Shown here: in pieces, positions 10,932-22,735 of the stretch
Layout: the number at the start of each line of letters is the position of its first letter
How positions within the stretch are numbered: position 1 is the first letter of the stretch
Assembly (NCBI GenBank): GCA_963989245.1
Contig: OZ022345.1
Location: 46,313,493-46,377,492, forward strand
From: Nansenia antarctica
Lineage: Eukaryota; Chordata; Actinopteri; Argentiniformes; Microstomatidae
Length of the DNA: 64,000 bases
Direction of reading: 5' to 3'
Made by a program: the position numbers and the translations under genes
Notes under the pieces: model-generated
The model's input: the letters and a program-made list of their open reading frames with translations, nothing else
Databases searched by the model: none
What the model was told of the DNA's origin: nothing

Positions 10932-12024
10932 CTTCCGGGAACACTCACAGCCCACTCACCCACTAAAATTAGCTTGCTTTATCAAGCTCCATTTTACAGA
11001 CAGAGCATCATATCCATGTACAAATGGATAAGTATGAACCACTGCCAAACCAAACTAACATAATGATTTGTTTGGTATAATAAACAAGAAAAACTGTGTT
11101 TTAACAAAAAAAGTTCCATAAAATTGAGTATATCAGGAAGAGAAATCTATGCTGGAAACTCAAGAGCATCGATATGTAATGAACACCTTGAGATCAGGTT
11201 CCAGAAAACGATTTTCATTACTGGAATTTCAATGTAAGACAGTATATGTTGTGCATGTTCAACGCTGACTCAACAAGCTGAACAGAAGAGACGGAGGTGG
11301 TGCGAGAATATCGACTGATTCACCAGCTCTCTCCCCTTTGATTTCAAGCAGGCCAGACTGACCCAGATCAAACACACACGACAACAACATTCCTACAAAC
11401 AAAATCCTAGACGCTGTTGTCCTTTCAGTGCCACGGCTTCCTCTCAGTCCTGCTTTGGACAACAACACCGTGACATGAATCCTACTGATGGAGACATCAG
11501 ATTGGCAAACTCCCAGTTCATCCATGTCTATTGTTGCTCCCAGACAGGCAGACAGACAGACGACAGACAGACAGACATGCGCCCCTCAGCCCCAGCCCCC
11601 TCCTGACAGACATGTCTGACAGGGATGTGTCCGGCATCCAGATCAGCCTCAGTCTCAGAGACACACCGCCTCACACCTGCTCAGCATCACCTCCAAGACA
11701 GACAAACAGCACAGCATGGTACCTCAAGGTCACTCGGCTCAGTGAGGCATCACTTTCGCCGAAATACAAACAAGAAAAACACAGAAAAAGGGGGAACAAG
11801 ATCTACTGTCGACACTAATTCTGAGGACAATGAAAACATGATTCTCCTCATTCCTGACAGAATGATGTTGAGGCAAAGCAATTTATTCAGTGACAGCTCT
11901 GAACCGCATTCATTTCATTGGCCCTAAGAATGAATAAACCTGAATAAAAGATGAGTGATGTTATGTCTGGTAAACAACACTATTGCAGAGTCATTCGATT
12001 CAAATCTCCAACTCGGACAAACAC

Positions 12025-12066
<42 letters not shown>

Positions 12067-12998
12067 TGTATGGCAAAGTCATTCGATAATTCGGTAATTC
12101 TATTCAAAGCTACAACTCGAACAAACACAACACACACACACACACAACACACACACACACACGCACACAGACATGCGCATGCCGCATGGCTTTACCAGGA
12201 CAGAGAAGGCTAGAATTACCTGTGATGGTCGGACCAATGGAGCAGGGTGGACAGAGCTGAGGCTGAACCTGATTCCCCTGAGGCGAGACCTAAGGCAACC
12301 ACACAGTCAGACTGCCAGTCGCAGGCTTGCACAGCAGGCAGGGCGGAGAGGGGAGAGAGAGAGAGAGAGAGCCAGCCGGCTAGATACCAGCGCCAAAACT
12401 CCTCCGTGTGTGAAGGCAGCCGTTGCCACAGCAACACACGGCCTGGGTGGTCTGGGCCCTGTCTAATTCTGATCACAGCAGCAAGCCTTGGTTGTTTTCA
12501 CTCCCCGCTCAACTGCCACGCCCATGGAACATGAAGCCAATGGCACTGGCTAACTCCTGACGATGGCAATACCAGATACCCATGCCATGCTTAACACCCC
12601 AAATACTGTCCATAGAAGAGTCAAAACAACACCCCAACAGAGGTAAAAACCCAACAAAGATAGAAATAAAATGCTGGTTGTTTCCTATGTGAAGGGTGTG
12701 AGCATGTGTTTACATACTATGTGCAGTCCTGTACAATGACAAGTGGTACAACAACTGGACAAGCGTTTACCTATTCCAGCTCGCACAGCAGTATGAATGA
12801 ATCTCATCTACATCTTAAGTTCCACCCTCAAGGCCCTTGATACTACGCCCAGCTCTTTGATACTCAAGGACATGGCACTGTTCAATACAATCACCCTAAT
12901 AGAAGCTAACGGCTGCTGCAGAAAATAGCACTAACCCAGCATCCCTCCCTCTCTCTCTCTCTCACTCCCTCTTTCCCCCCTTCTCTGTGTAAGGCAGG

Positions 12999-13037
<39 letters not shown>

Positions 13038-14671
13038 TTTCACTTGTTTCAAAGGAATTTCAAGAAGCCAATTTCCTGCTTCAATGGCTCTTGGGCATCT
13101 GGAGGGCTTTTGAGAGTGAAAGCAAGACTCGCAGGCCTGGAGAGTGCCAGCCTCAGCCCCCTCGCCGGCTGCCCTGCCATGGTCTCGTAAAGCACAGCCT
13201 CGCGCACACGAGAATCCCCACAGTCCTCCTCTGAAATCTGGTCCTGGGTGTCAAACCCAGAGGAGGAGCACTGCTTCATGCTGAAGACTAGAGGAGCCTT
13301 CAGTGGCTTTGATGTTGACTGGAGATTGTTTTCTCCTGTGTCTTCGACATCTCCCTGTGATAATGAGCTTGAGGAATATGCGTCTGCGGATACTCATTAT
13401 AAAACAGCAGATCCAAACTGGTTGTTCTCCCAGCTACAGTAAAATGCTGACACTGAAACCTGCATTAACAAGCAACGTGAGGGAGGTTTTTAGATGTTTG
13501 AACAGCGTCACGTGTTGCTAATGAGCTGACTTGCCTATCCCTCATCACTCACTGTCATAGTCAAATCAGTGTTCCGTTAGGAAGAGGATTAAGCTCAATC
13601 TCATGCTCAAGAAATGTGAGAAACTTTACATAATGAAAAGAACATTACTGTGCCTTTATACGCTGAACAAACTGTTACATTATCGTTGTAAAAAGCACTT
13701 GGCATTTCCACAGCAGGCCATCATAATATAATGGCTTCAATGACCCTGCTGAAAGTAATTTATAATGGCCTAATCACGCTCCACAACAACTGAGTTCTGA
13801 CAAGCATCACAGACTGTGGGGATCAGACAAAGACCTCACCAGTTGTTAATGGACCGTTTGATTGACAGCAATGGTCAACGTTTAGTCAACGTTTTTAGCA
13901 GAATATTCCAGCACAGACCACACAGTATAGGCCACATGCCGGTACTGGAGTTTACTACTGAAGCTAGTTTCATTGTGGTAAAACAGTCTGGTGGCACGTT
14001 CTGTGGTAAATGTAGCATTCGTCACTGACAGACCGTTGGTCCTAAAATAAATCACTGGTTTGGCTTAGATTGGACTGCATAAGTGATCGTCCAAATGTAG
14101 CTATATTGGCCGCTCACAAAAGGGGTAGAGTGTGCAGTACAATATAGTATATGAGGTGATGAAAGATACGATTTGTATGAGTTACTTAATGCATCTTGAC
14201 CAATAGTATGGGATTAATGGTCTGAGATGTTGCCCCTTCCAGGCATTCAATCCATCTGGGTGGATAATATGAATATTATACATGGCAGGCTTAGTCCTGG
14301 CAACATCTGTAGTTAAAATAGGGCTACGGGAGGTTAATGCGACTCTGTCAAAAATGTTAAATGAGCCTCAGTACTTACAGGGGGGAAGGCGAGGTAGCAC
14401 TACGGTACCTCTGTGTCAGCAGAAATAGAAATTTAAAAGCGAAAGATTGCAGGGATGTCGAACAAAAGTCTTGGCAAACTAAATTGCAGGGGAGCTGCTG
14501 CCATGGCAACACGGCGGATAAGAGCGGGTACAATGTGCCTTGCTCTTGGGAAGGAGAGGGATTTTCGCCCCTTAATTACAACAGTAATAATGGTGTATGA
14601 ATTTACTGAGGGCTTCACTCCCTCCCACACAAGGCAAGTAGAGGCCTCTCACTGCTTGTTACAGATGGAGA

Positions 14672-14679
<8 letters not shown>

Positions 14680-14710
<31 letters not shown>

Positions 14711-14772
14711 CACACATACACACAGAAAAACAATACAACAACAACCAATACAAACAAACCTGTTATCCTGTG

Positions 14773-14812
<40 letters not shown>

Positions 14813-14814
14813 TG

Positions 14815-14846
<32 letters not shown>

Positions 14847-14875
14847 CGTGTGTGTGTGTGTGCGACATGTGTGTG

Positions 14876-14920
<45 letters not shown>
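14680..14920. repeat. (CA)n followed by GCGT/GT tract
   Basis: (CA)n at about 14680-14710 and, on the same strand, (GCGT)n then (GT)n with GC interruptions at 14771-14920. These two complementary-type tracts about 60 bp apart could pair as a hairpin. Confidence 0.95.
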
Positions 14921-14921
<1 letters not shown>

Positions 14922-15072
14922 GAGTGTGCATGTAAATGTGTCTCCATGTCTGTGTGTGAGCAAAGCTAATCAATTCCTACAGACAGCTAGTTATGCCTGA
15001 GGCAGGTCCCAGATCAGATCTATGGGTAGGAGAGTCCTCCTCTGATGGTGCATAGTCGTCCAGTGTCCTTAC

Positions 15073-15289
15073 CGGCCGTCACAGCCTGTCCCCCAGACAC
15101 ACAGTCACCGTTGAAGCCGTTCTCTTTGGCAGAGGAGTAGGGGGGCGCCGCCCCGTGGGCCCCCCCCGGCTGGCACGCCCTGTAGGAGGTGTAGCCGTTG
15201 GCACCGTGGGCCGCGGGGGGAGAGGTGTCCTGGGCTCCCGACGGGTCCCACTGGGGGGGGCTGTCCTCGGGTTGTCGACCGTCTGCCAT
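15073..15289 (-). CDS. map2: map2 first coding exon (start codon)
   Basis: This exon encodes the MAP2 N-terminus: MADGRQPEDSPPQWDPSGAQ, then DTSPPAAHGANGYTSYR, and further on SSAKENGFNGDC and GGQAVTA before the splice. Mammalian MAP2 likewise begins MAD and carries ANG and TKENGINGEL motifs at matching places. The start at 15289 has a strong context (AAC ATG G). The 217-nt coding part ends at donor GGCCG/GTAAGG in phase 1, so the split codon with the next exon is G+AG = Glu, giving TA-E-QVSARIV as in other vertebrates (TAEEVSARIV). This agreement across about 5.3 kb supports the model. Confidence 0.95.
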
Positions 15290-15322
15290 GTTGGACGCAG
15301 TGGCGGGGGTCTCTCCTTATGG
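15290..15322 (-). other. map2: map2 5' UTR portion of the start exon
   Basis: Acceptor CCCTGGCAG lies just before 15322 on the minus strand. The 33 bases CCATAAGG...CCAAC up to the ATG would be the 3' end of the 5' UTR. The acceptor has a good pyrimidine tract (CTCTCCTCTCCCTGGCAG). Confidence 0.75.
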
Positions 15323-15644
15323 CTGCCAGGGAGAGGAGAGCACAGTCAGGTCACGGTCCACAAGAGTGGTACAACGACCAAGAACAGTTGATCATGATAA
15401 GGGGCTCTGTGCTACAGTATCTGGATGAAGAAGGTCAGTTATCCTGCCTAAATGGTAAATGCCTACTATTACATGAAGAGGTTACATTTGGTGAATATTG
15501 ATACAGGATATAATCATTGATACGGGGGAGGAGAGGAGACTCAATAAGAAAAGGACATCATTCAAATTCCTGTTCTCTTTCGCTTCTTACCACCCTCACA
15601 TCCTCAATCAGCTGCTTGGTGGACTTCAAATTGCATTCCGTGCG

Positions 15645-15645
<1 letters not shown>

Positions 15646-15706
<61 letters not shown>
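15646..15706. repeat. (GT)n microsatellite
   Basis: About 29 GT units after a GCGAGC lead. Confidence 0.97.
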
Positions 15707-15707
<1 letters not shown>

Positions 15708-16202
15708 TATATTACCCTTGGGTGTATAAGGGCACTAGATTTGACAACAGGCTGGATAAAATCCTATTGATTTCTGCGTGAGGGCTCGTATGTCAGTGGT
15801 GTCGCTGTGAATCAGGATGGGTCCCAAGTACACAAGACAGTTGAGACCTTCAGTCCCTTTGTTACTCAGAGCACTGTGTCTGCACACGAGTGTGAGAGGA
15901 TAGAGGAAGAGAGAGACAGAGAGAGAGAGAGAGAGGCACCAGATTGAATAAGATTGAAGAAAGAATATATACATATATTATATATATATACATATATATA
16001 TATATCTCATAGAAAAGTATAGCATCAACATAAATGCAGCACCTGGGAAAGAATAGGGATTGCCTAGAATATTCAAATCAGTGTGTTGTTGCATAACACA
16101 CTTTTTAAATTATTCCAATGATTTGCTGTTGCTGGGCAACATTGTAGCGTGGTATGAAGGGGAAAAACTTACAATGTGTTCTGAAGTATTGACTTCATTG
16201 AG

Positions 16203-16340
16203 TGAATTCTGCTTCATTGGGATAGGACGGATGGGTGAGAGAGAGGAGGAATGACATGATACAAGATATGGTGAGGGTCAGAATCGAACCAGGAACGTTG
16301 CCATGATGTGGTATTCATATTAGAGTGCTATGCCTTTAGT
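16203..16340 (-). mobile_element. tRNA-derived SINE fragment
   Basis: On the minus strand a B-box-like GGTTCGATTCT precedes a body (CCTCACCATATCTTGTATCA, then CATTCCTCC, CACCCATCCGTCC) and an end resembling CCCAATGAAGCAGAATTCA. Body and end resemble the SINE at 32403-32570. Diverged; no poly(A) or clear target duplication seen. Confidence 0.6.
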
Positions 16341-17033
16341 GTTTTACGAGTGTTTTCATGATACTTAATCAACCTCCCCCAACTCATCTGTACTGTACGA
16401 CTGGTCAAGCATGGCAACCCACCAACCACTCACACAGATTCCATTTCACACACTGGCTATATCACACAAACACCCATGACATCTGCAATGGCTCTCTCGG
16501 TCAGCTCGTCTAGGGCAGTGAACATACAATAATAGCGCTGATAACCAAACACCGGGAGAGGACAGGTCTTCATAAGATAACGCCCTGCTGCTCAGTGCAC
16601 TGATGACAGCGGGAGATTTCAATGGGGCTCTCCCTGGTGGATTTGTTCCATATCTACGGTTCTTATAGAGAGAACGATGTCAATAACCATTCACATCCTC
16701 CGGCCCTGGGAATGTGCAGGGGGGCATGATCCCAACAGGTGGGTATTGGATGAAAACAGAGGAGGAAAGAGCCAGACAGGCATACAGGCATCAGTAAGGA
16801 AGCCCTATACAGGCAGGAGTCTTAGCTTTAGAATGGGAATCTGGGAGCCAGGGTAATTTACAGTAGTTTACCACAGGATTGCCATTGAGAGCCCCAGGGT
16901 CAGTGGAGCCTCATCGGCACCTCGCTGAGTGTTGGATTGACCAGGGTACCGTGGGGGAAAAGATCAAATAAAAAGGCAGGGAGAGGATATTGATCCGGTA
17001 TCACAAGCCTAGAGCAGGAGAAAGACAGCAGAG

Positions 17034-17038
<5 letters not shown>

Positions 17039-17122
<84 letters not shown>

Positions 17123-17144
17123 TCTCTCCCTCTCTCTCTCTCTG
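17039..17144. repeat. (CT)n microsatellite
   Basis: About 40 pure CT units, then an imperfect part with CCCT interruptions. Confidence 0.97.
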
Positions 17145-17219
17145 TGAGGATTGGGTGCAAGGAGTAAGTACTGACTGGCACAACTAATGAAACCCATACT
17201 GTGAGGGAGCATAGCGAGA

Positions 17220-17302
17220 GAGGGAATGAGAGAAAGAGAGTGAGAGAGAGAGAGAGTGAGAGAGAGAGAGAGAGTGAGAGAGAGAGAGAGAGAAAGAGAG
17301 AG
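17220..17302. repeat. (GA)n microsatellite
   Basis: Imperfect GA array with GTGA and GAAA interruptions. It lies between two copies of a flank containing CACAACTAATGAAACCCATA (about 17179 and 17349). Confidence 0.9.
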
Positions 17303-18769
17303 GTGCTCTTATTAAGGGTTTTGCCTGGTTGAGCATCGTACCAACTGACACAACTAATGAAACCCATACTGCTAAGGAGCAGAGAGAATGAGAGACAGAT
17401 AGAGAGAGAGAAAGGGAGCAGGAGGCAGGGGGTGTGAAAGAGAAAGAGAGCGGGAGAGATAGATAGAGCCGGTCCTACAGGGGAATTTATACTTTTACAG
17501 GAGGGTGGGGACTAACAGTACTTCCAGCTTTTTGCCAGGCAAAGCATGTAGACTGCAGTGCATAATCCACTGTGTGGAAAGGCAATTTGTCATCTCCCTC
17601 TGCAGTCCACAGAGAATCTAGGACTAAGGGAAGTCTGGTCGCAAAGCGCTCAATATGGGAGCCAGAGACGGATGCCTTGTTCCAGTATGGTACTTACAGC
17701 ACAACAAAGCTGCACAGTGCTTCATCTGACCGTAGTTACATTTCTTTCTATCTCTGTATGTTTACTAAATATGTGAATGTAATGTCTAGTCAGAGCAGGC
17801 CTAGCATTGCATAAAACAACCTTGCATCCTTAGAGAAAAACACGACACATGTCCTACTTCCGACCTTCGATAAATGGCTCTAGAATACTGCTTAGTCGCG
17901 GGGGATTCATGTTTGATAGATGACCTAAAAGCAGGGCTTCTGTATACCAGCCTCTACACTGCCTCTACAATATAGCATCGTCCCTGACGGCACTGTCCCA
18001 TTAGGGTTGAAAAGAGATGGCCACTGTGACTGCAACGATGATAAATCCCTGCTTATTTATGGTGGTAACAAAATGTACTTCATTAAAAACTAAAGAGAAA
18101 AAAAAAAACGTTGTTATAATTCAAACCCTTCATCTGAGGCACTTGTGATATTGGACAAGCAGTAAAACAGAGGCAGCAGGACTCCTTCTGCTATCTGTGG
18201 TGAAGGTCACTTTGAGCTGGGTGGCAGACGTCCAGACACACCCAGACTATCCCAGACCCTCCCAGACTGTAGCCAGGCTCTGAGTGTGTGTGGTGGGGGC
18301 AAAAGACGGAAGGCTTAGGGTTCAGATTCCTGGAACCCCGCAGGGCTGGTGACAGAGCATGTGGTGGCCATCTGAGGTGCGGGGGGGGGCGGGGAGTGTG
18401 TGAGGTTCGTCTAGCTGAATGAGCACCCCCTAGTGGTTAAAAACCTGATCTGGATGACTAGGTTTGAGCGACACGGCTTAATAAGACGGACTGGTAGTGT
18501 GAGGGGGCTGAGGGTGTAGCGATGACTTAGCAGGCAGCAGGTGTGTCGCTCTTGTGGCAGCATGCCAGGCTGATGGTTGCTCTTCATCCTCAGACTTGCT
18601 GTGCCAGGGGACATGGAACAGAGGCTAGGCTGACAGAGCAGAGCATGGAGCATGCCAACACGGCCCATCCAGCCCCCCAGGGCAGGGATGCTACGGCCTG
18701 GGTAAAGTAGGAGTAAGGAGAGCCTGGTTGCATGTGTAAAAGTGGGACAGCACAGAGACTCCAGACCAG

Positions 18770-19092
18770 TAACACCCTCATACACATCCGGCTAAACCAA
18801 CACAACATCATACACATCCAGCTACACCAACACACCCTCATACACATCCAGCTACACCAACACACCCTCATACACATCCAGCTAAACCAACACACCCTCA
18901 TACACATCCAGCTAAACCAACACACCCTAATACACATCCAGCTAAACCAACACAACATCATACACATCCAGCTACACCAACACAACATCATACACATCCA
19001 GCTACACCAACACAACATCATACACATCCAGCTACACCAACACACCCTCATACACATCCAGCTACACCAACACAACATCATATGCATCCAGA
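18770..19092. repeat. 30-bp minisatellite, about 11 copies
   Basis: About 10.8 tandem units of CATACACATCCAGCTACACC plus AACACACCCT or AACACAACAT. Two alternating variants (ACCCTC versus ACATCA; CTACACC versus CTAAACC) form a higher-order mix. Both strands stay open across the array because 30 is a multiple of three; no coding role is inferred. Confidence 0.96.
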
Positions 19093-19792
19093 CACGTTCT
19101 ACAATGTCATCGTGATGCCCTGTGACAGAGCAGCAGTGAGCCTTGAGGCATGAGGGTCTGTTGGCATGGCAACAGAGTTGAAGAATGTGTCTGGAAGGAA
19201 AGATGTGAGGACACCAACACGTCCCGGGGGGGCTCTCAACTCCGACCCGTAATCTAATCAGACCTCATCATCAAACGCTGGCCGTACCGCTCACAGGACG
19301 TTCCCAGTTCTTAAAAGACTCCGTGTACCAGGCGGTAAACAAACATCAGGGTAAGAGGAATAAGCTATCAGATCCAATTACACCACTACAACTTCAAAAA
19401 CCTAATTGTTTGATATTCCATTTTGCATCCTTCTAATCAGAGCCCCCGCTATCCCATGGAAAAACAGACAAACACAGCCCTGTGTCACTGGCATTCCTTT
19501 TGATTTCATTAAGTGAGTGGGAGCTGGAGCCGATGGAGAGAGAGAGGAGTGAGAGGAGGGCTAAGGCTTGGAGCTGATAGCTGCCATGTTGGGTTACGCT
19601 CCAGACACTGGCACAGTAGGAGCCATCCAGCACACAAGATGGAGCGCTCCATCACAGAGCTCCTGTCTGGATAATATATTGGCGCCCCGAAATTGGGTGG
19701 TTCACTCAACTTCCCAAGTGTAAGGCCCCGCCAGTAATGTTATAAAGGGGGCTGATTCCAATCTGGCAACCTGCTTTTAGCGCACTTAGGGG

Positions 19793-19809
19793 GAGAGAGA
19801 GATAGAGAG

Positions 19810-19840
<31 letters not shown>

Positions 19841-19950
19841 GCGAGAGAAAGAGAGAAAGAGAGAGAGAGACAGAGAGAGAGAGACAGAGAGAGAACTAGA
19901 GAGAAAGAACTAGAGAGAGAGAGAGAGAATGAGAGAGAGAGAGAGAGGAG
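19793..19950. repeat. Imperfect (GA)n tract
   Basis: About 155 bp of GA/GAAA/GACA units on the plus strand. Confidence 0.95.
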
Positions 19951-20500
19951 AGACATGAAAGGGAGCCGTGGCCGTCGCTGAGGCCTTAGATACGTGTATC
20001 AGACACTAACGTCATCTGGTTTATACATAGCTAGCTGAGCGGAGGTACCCTTCACAAGGTCATGGCGCTCCTTCAGGCAGATCCAGGACACACATCCACC
20101 GCCCTACATCTGGGATCCTATAGCATCAGCACAGCAGGTAAACCGGGTAGAGGTAAAAACACACAGACCAGTCATTCCTGATTCAAGCCTACAATCCCCG
20201 TTTATGGCTCATGCCTCTTAAGAGCAGACAGGCGTGGCAGTATCAACAACCCCGAAGCAACAGCAGCGAAGCTGGCTGCCAGATGGAGGTTTCATGGCCC
20301 AATCTCTTGGGGTCTCATTGGTGAGAAGGAGGGTGGCCACTCTCTGTGATTGGTCGGCTAAGTTGGACTGTGCAATAGACTGGCTATTGGTACTAATTCA
20401 GGTGACATCACTGCACTGACCTGTTTTCCCACTGGAATGCTCCGGAAGGAAGGAGTCGCTGAGGATGGCGAGCCGCTTAGCACCCTGTCTTACACCCTCT

Positions 20501-22735
20501 TGAATGAATGAATGAATGAATGAATGGTCTTTATTGTCATTGCTATAGTACAGGTACCAAACAACGAAATTTGGGAGGGGTGGCTCCCCTGGTGCTAGGA
20601 AAGAAAAAAAAAACTAAAAAAACAAGAAGGGAAAGGAGCTGGTTTACATAAATAAAGGCTATGTACACTATCCACTATACTATACTGTACAGATAAAACG
20701 ACTAGGGTTGTCATATTGCACATAGTGTTATTGCACATTCATTTAAAGTGTCGCAGTTTGCAGGCTTGAAATGTACACATTTGTGCCTCAGCACTACACC
20801 TGATTTTTCAATCCAGCAGCTGCCATCAATCCGTCCAGACTGTCCAGGGCCCAGAACCTAGGTCTTTGCTGTGTTCAGGGCCTGGATGGCCCTGGGGTAG
20901 AAGCTGAGCTTCAGTCTGTTTGTCCTTGCGGCCATGGTCCTGTACCGCCTTTTCGAGGGCAGCCGGGCAAAGTGTTCGTACCCAGGGTGGGATGGGTCTC
21001 TGGAGATCTTGGAGGCCTTCCTGAGGCAGCGTGTGTTGTACAGCTCTTCCAGAGAGGGGAGGGGGGCGCCGGTGATCTTCTGGGCTGTTCTCACGACTCT
21101 CTGTAGCGCATTTCTCTCTGCGGCTGTGCAGCTGGAGAACCAGTTGCAGATGCAGTAGGTGAGGATGCTCTCCACTGCGCAGCGGTAGAAGGCCACCAGT
21201 ATCTCCTGCTTGTTGTGGTCCTTCCTGAGGACTCTCAGGAAGAAGAGCCGCTGTTGTACCTTCTTGATGATGGCTGCTGTGTTGTTCTTCCAGGACAGGT
21301 CATCCTGTATGTGCACCCCCAGGAATCGGAGGGTTGAGACTCTCTCCACGCTCTCTCCGTCGATGAGCAGGGGCTGGACCTCAGATTTTTTCCTCCTGAA
21401 GTCCACGATGATTTCCTGGGTCTTTGACTGGTTCAGCAGCAGGTTGTTAACCTTGCACAGCTTGCTCAGCTGCTCTACCTCATCCCTGTACGCCGCCTCG
21501 TCCCCCCCCGAGATGCAGCCCACCACGGTGGTGTCGTCTGCAAACTTTACGATGGAGTTGCTGGGGTGGACGGGGGTGAAGTCGTAGGTGTAGAGGTTGT
21601 AGAGGATGGGGCTTAGCACGCAGCCCTGGGGGGACCCAGTGCTGAGTCTGAGGGCTGTGGAGGTGTGGGAGCCCACCCCCACCCTCTGGGGGCGGTCGGA
21701 CAGGAAGTCCTTGATCCATGCACATATAGAGTGTGATAGTCCCAGGTCTAGTAGTTTGGTCACTAGCCTGTCTGGAAGGATGGTGTTGAAGGCAGAGCTG
21801 AAGTCCACAAAGAGCAGTCTCGCGTAGCTGTTTCCCCTCTCCAGGTGGGATAGAGTGGAGTGGAGAGTCGTCGCGATGGCGTCTTCTGTGGACCTGTGGG
21901 CTCTGTAGGCAAACTGGTATGGATCCAGGTTGGGCGGGAGGCGTGTGACTATGTGGGCCCGGACTAGTTTCTCGAAGCACTTCATGATGATTGGTGTGAG
22001 TGCCACCGGGCGGTAGTCGTTTAGGCAGCTCACCGTGCTTTTCTTCGGGACTGGGATGATAGTTGAGGTTTTCAGGCAGGGTGGGATGGTGGCCTGGGAC
22101 AGGGACTGGTTGAAGATGTTGGTGAAAACCCCGGCCAGCTGGTCGGCGCAGTCCCTCAGCACCCGTCCCAGGACGCCATCCGGCCCTGAGGCTTTCCTGG
22201 GGTCCACCGCCTTCAGCACGCGTCTCACTTCATGCTCTGTGAGGGTGAGGCTGCTGAGCAGGGGGTCGTCCTCTGCGGCTGTGAGCCTGTTGGCTCTGAA
22301 GTTTGTCATGTGCTGGACCCCCTGCCACATCCGCCTGGAGTCGTTGCTCAGGAAGCATTCCTCAATCTTCTCTCTGTGGTCTGCCTTGGCCTCCCGGATG
22401 CCGCGCTTTAGGTTAGCCCTGGTGGTGCTGTACAGCAGTGTGCCCTTCCCTGCGAAGAAGGCGTTGTCCCTCTCATTGATCAGTTTTTGGACCTTCCCAG
22501 TCATCCATGGCTTCGTGTTGGGGTAGACCCGGACCCGTTCGTCCACGGTGACTGAGTTGGTGCAGTTCACTATGTGGTTCAGAACCGACAACGTGAACTG
22601 TTCCAGGTCCTCATGCTCATATTCCTGCCATGAGGTGTCATTTAGGCAGATCTGCAGTGGAGCGGACCCTGCTGGCCAGGTTCTGACAGTCTTAGTGGTG
22701 ATGGGAGCACTTTTCCTCATGGTATTGTAGGCCCC
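20501..22735 (-). mobile_element. LINE retrotransposon, 5'-truncated, intact RT
   Basis: A minus-strand non-LTR element. It ends at the left in a 3' UTR with CAATAAAGACC followed by an (ATTC)n tail at 20501-20526. The 3' UTR (20527-20857) is near-identical to the plus-strand copy at 54713-55046. The ORF covers the linker and full reverse transcriptase, but the endonuclease domain expected upstream is absent beyond about 22735, so the copy is 5'-truncated. The RT type (FADD box, SPQGCVLSP) fits the jockey/CR1-L2-Rex superclade; the exact clade is not assigned. Confidence 0.88.
20858..22720 (-). CDS. LINE reverse transcriptase ORF (620 aa)
   Basis: An uninterrupted 620-residue frame. Visible RT motifs in order: NDYRPVALTP near 234-243, YQFAYRAHRSTEDA near 268-281, LFVDFSSAFNTI near 303-314 (first catalytic Asp), STGSPQGCVLSPILYNLYT near 360-378, KFADDTTVVG near 392-401 (catalytic FADD), and a thumb/C-terminal region (LRFLGVHIQDDLSW, ILTYCICNWFSSC). 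The C-terminus is AIQALNTAKT. The first Met is simply the first in the frame; the native ORF2 would start further upstream with an endonuclease. The absence of stops and the near-identical relative at 54.7 kb suggest recent insertion. It would act in target-primed reverse transcription, but this copy lacks its endonuclease. Confidence 0.9.
   Translation of the reverse strand: MRKSAPITTKTVRTWPAGSAPLQICLNDTSWQEYEHEDLEQFTLSVLNHIVNCTNSVTVDERVRVYPNTKPWMTGKVQKLINERDNAFFAGKGTLLYSTTRANLKRGIREAKADHREKIEECFLSNDSRRMWQGVQHMTNFRANRLTAAEDDPLLSSLTLTEHEVRRVLKAVDPRKASGPDGVLGRVLRDCADQLAGVFTNIFNQSLSQATIPPCLKTSTIIPVPKKSTVSCLNDYRPVALTPIIMKCFEKLVRAHIVTRLPPNLDPYQFAYRAHRSTEDAIATTLHSTLSHLERGNSYARLLFVDFSSAFNTILPDRLVTKLLDLGLSHSICAWIKDFLSDRPQRVGVGSHTSTALRLSTGSPQGCVLSPILYNLYTYDFTPVHPSNSIVKFADDTTVVGCISGGDEAAYRDEVEQLSKLCKVNNLLLNQSKTQEIIVDFRRKKSEVQPLLIDGESVERVSTLRFLGVHIQDDLSWKNNTAAIIKKVQQRLFFLRVLRKDHNKQEILVAFYRCAVESILTYCICNWFSSCTAAERNALQRVVRTAQKITGAPLPSLEELYNTRCLRKASKISRDPSHPGYEHFARLPSKRRYRTMAARTNRLKLSFYPRAIQALNTAKT

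Larger units (their letters stand above)
9757..15072 (-). other. map2 intron between start exon and RII exon
   Basis: Phase 1 intron of 5.3 kb. It holds (CA)n at 9766-9811, a 60-bp minisatellite at 10111-10352, G/C runs near 10456-10485, (CA)n at 10788-10930, CAGA units at 11543-11577, (CA)n at 12027-12063 and 12130-12163, (GT)n at 13002-13034 and mixed (CA)/(GT/GCGT) tracts at 14680-14920. The stretches 12200-12980 and 13040-14670 look single-copy, with no supported gene. Confidence 0.7.
15323..20500 (-). other. Large first intron, proximal part
   Basis: Intronic sequence. It contains (GT)n at 15646-15706, an AT-rich TATATA run at 15966-16009, a tRNA-derived SINE at 16203-16340, (CT)n at 17039-17144, (GA)n at 17220-17302, a short duplication (CACAACTAATGAAACCCATA at about 17179 and 17349), a 30-bp minisatellite at 18770-19092 and (GA)n at 19793-19950. 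I see no gene. Confidence 0.65.

Noticed and set aside
12190..12480. Minus-strand open frame ending at a good donor (ATCACAG/GTAATT)
   Set aside because: The junction would be phase 2, which does not join to the flanking map2 exons. It could only be an untranslated or unrelated exon, for which there is no other support.
13049..13279. Minus-strand open frame (DTQDQISEEDCGDSRVREAV) that looks protein-like, a candidate extra map2 exon
   Set aside because: The nearby acceptor gives the wrong phase (a stop in phase 1) and no good donor fits. All proven exons are phase 1.
18590..19115. Long open frames on both strands across the 30-bp minisatellite
   Set aside because: A 30-bp unit without stops stays open in several frames by chance. 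There is no start context, homology or splice support.
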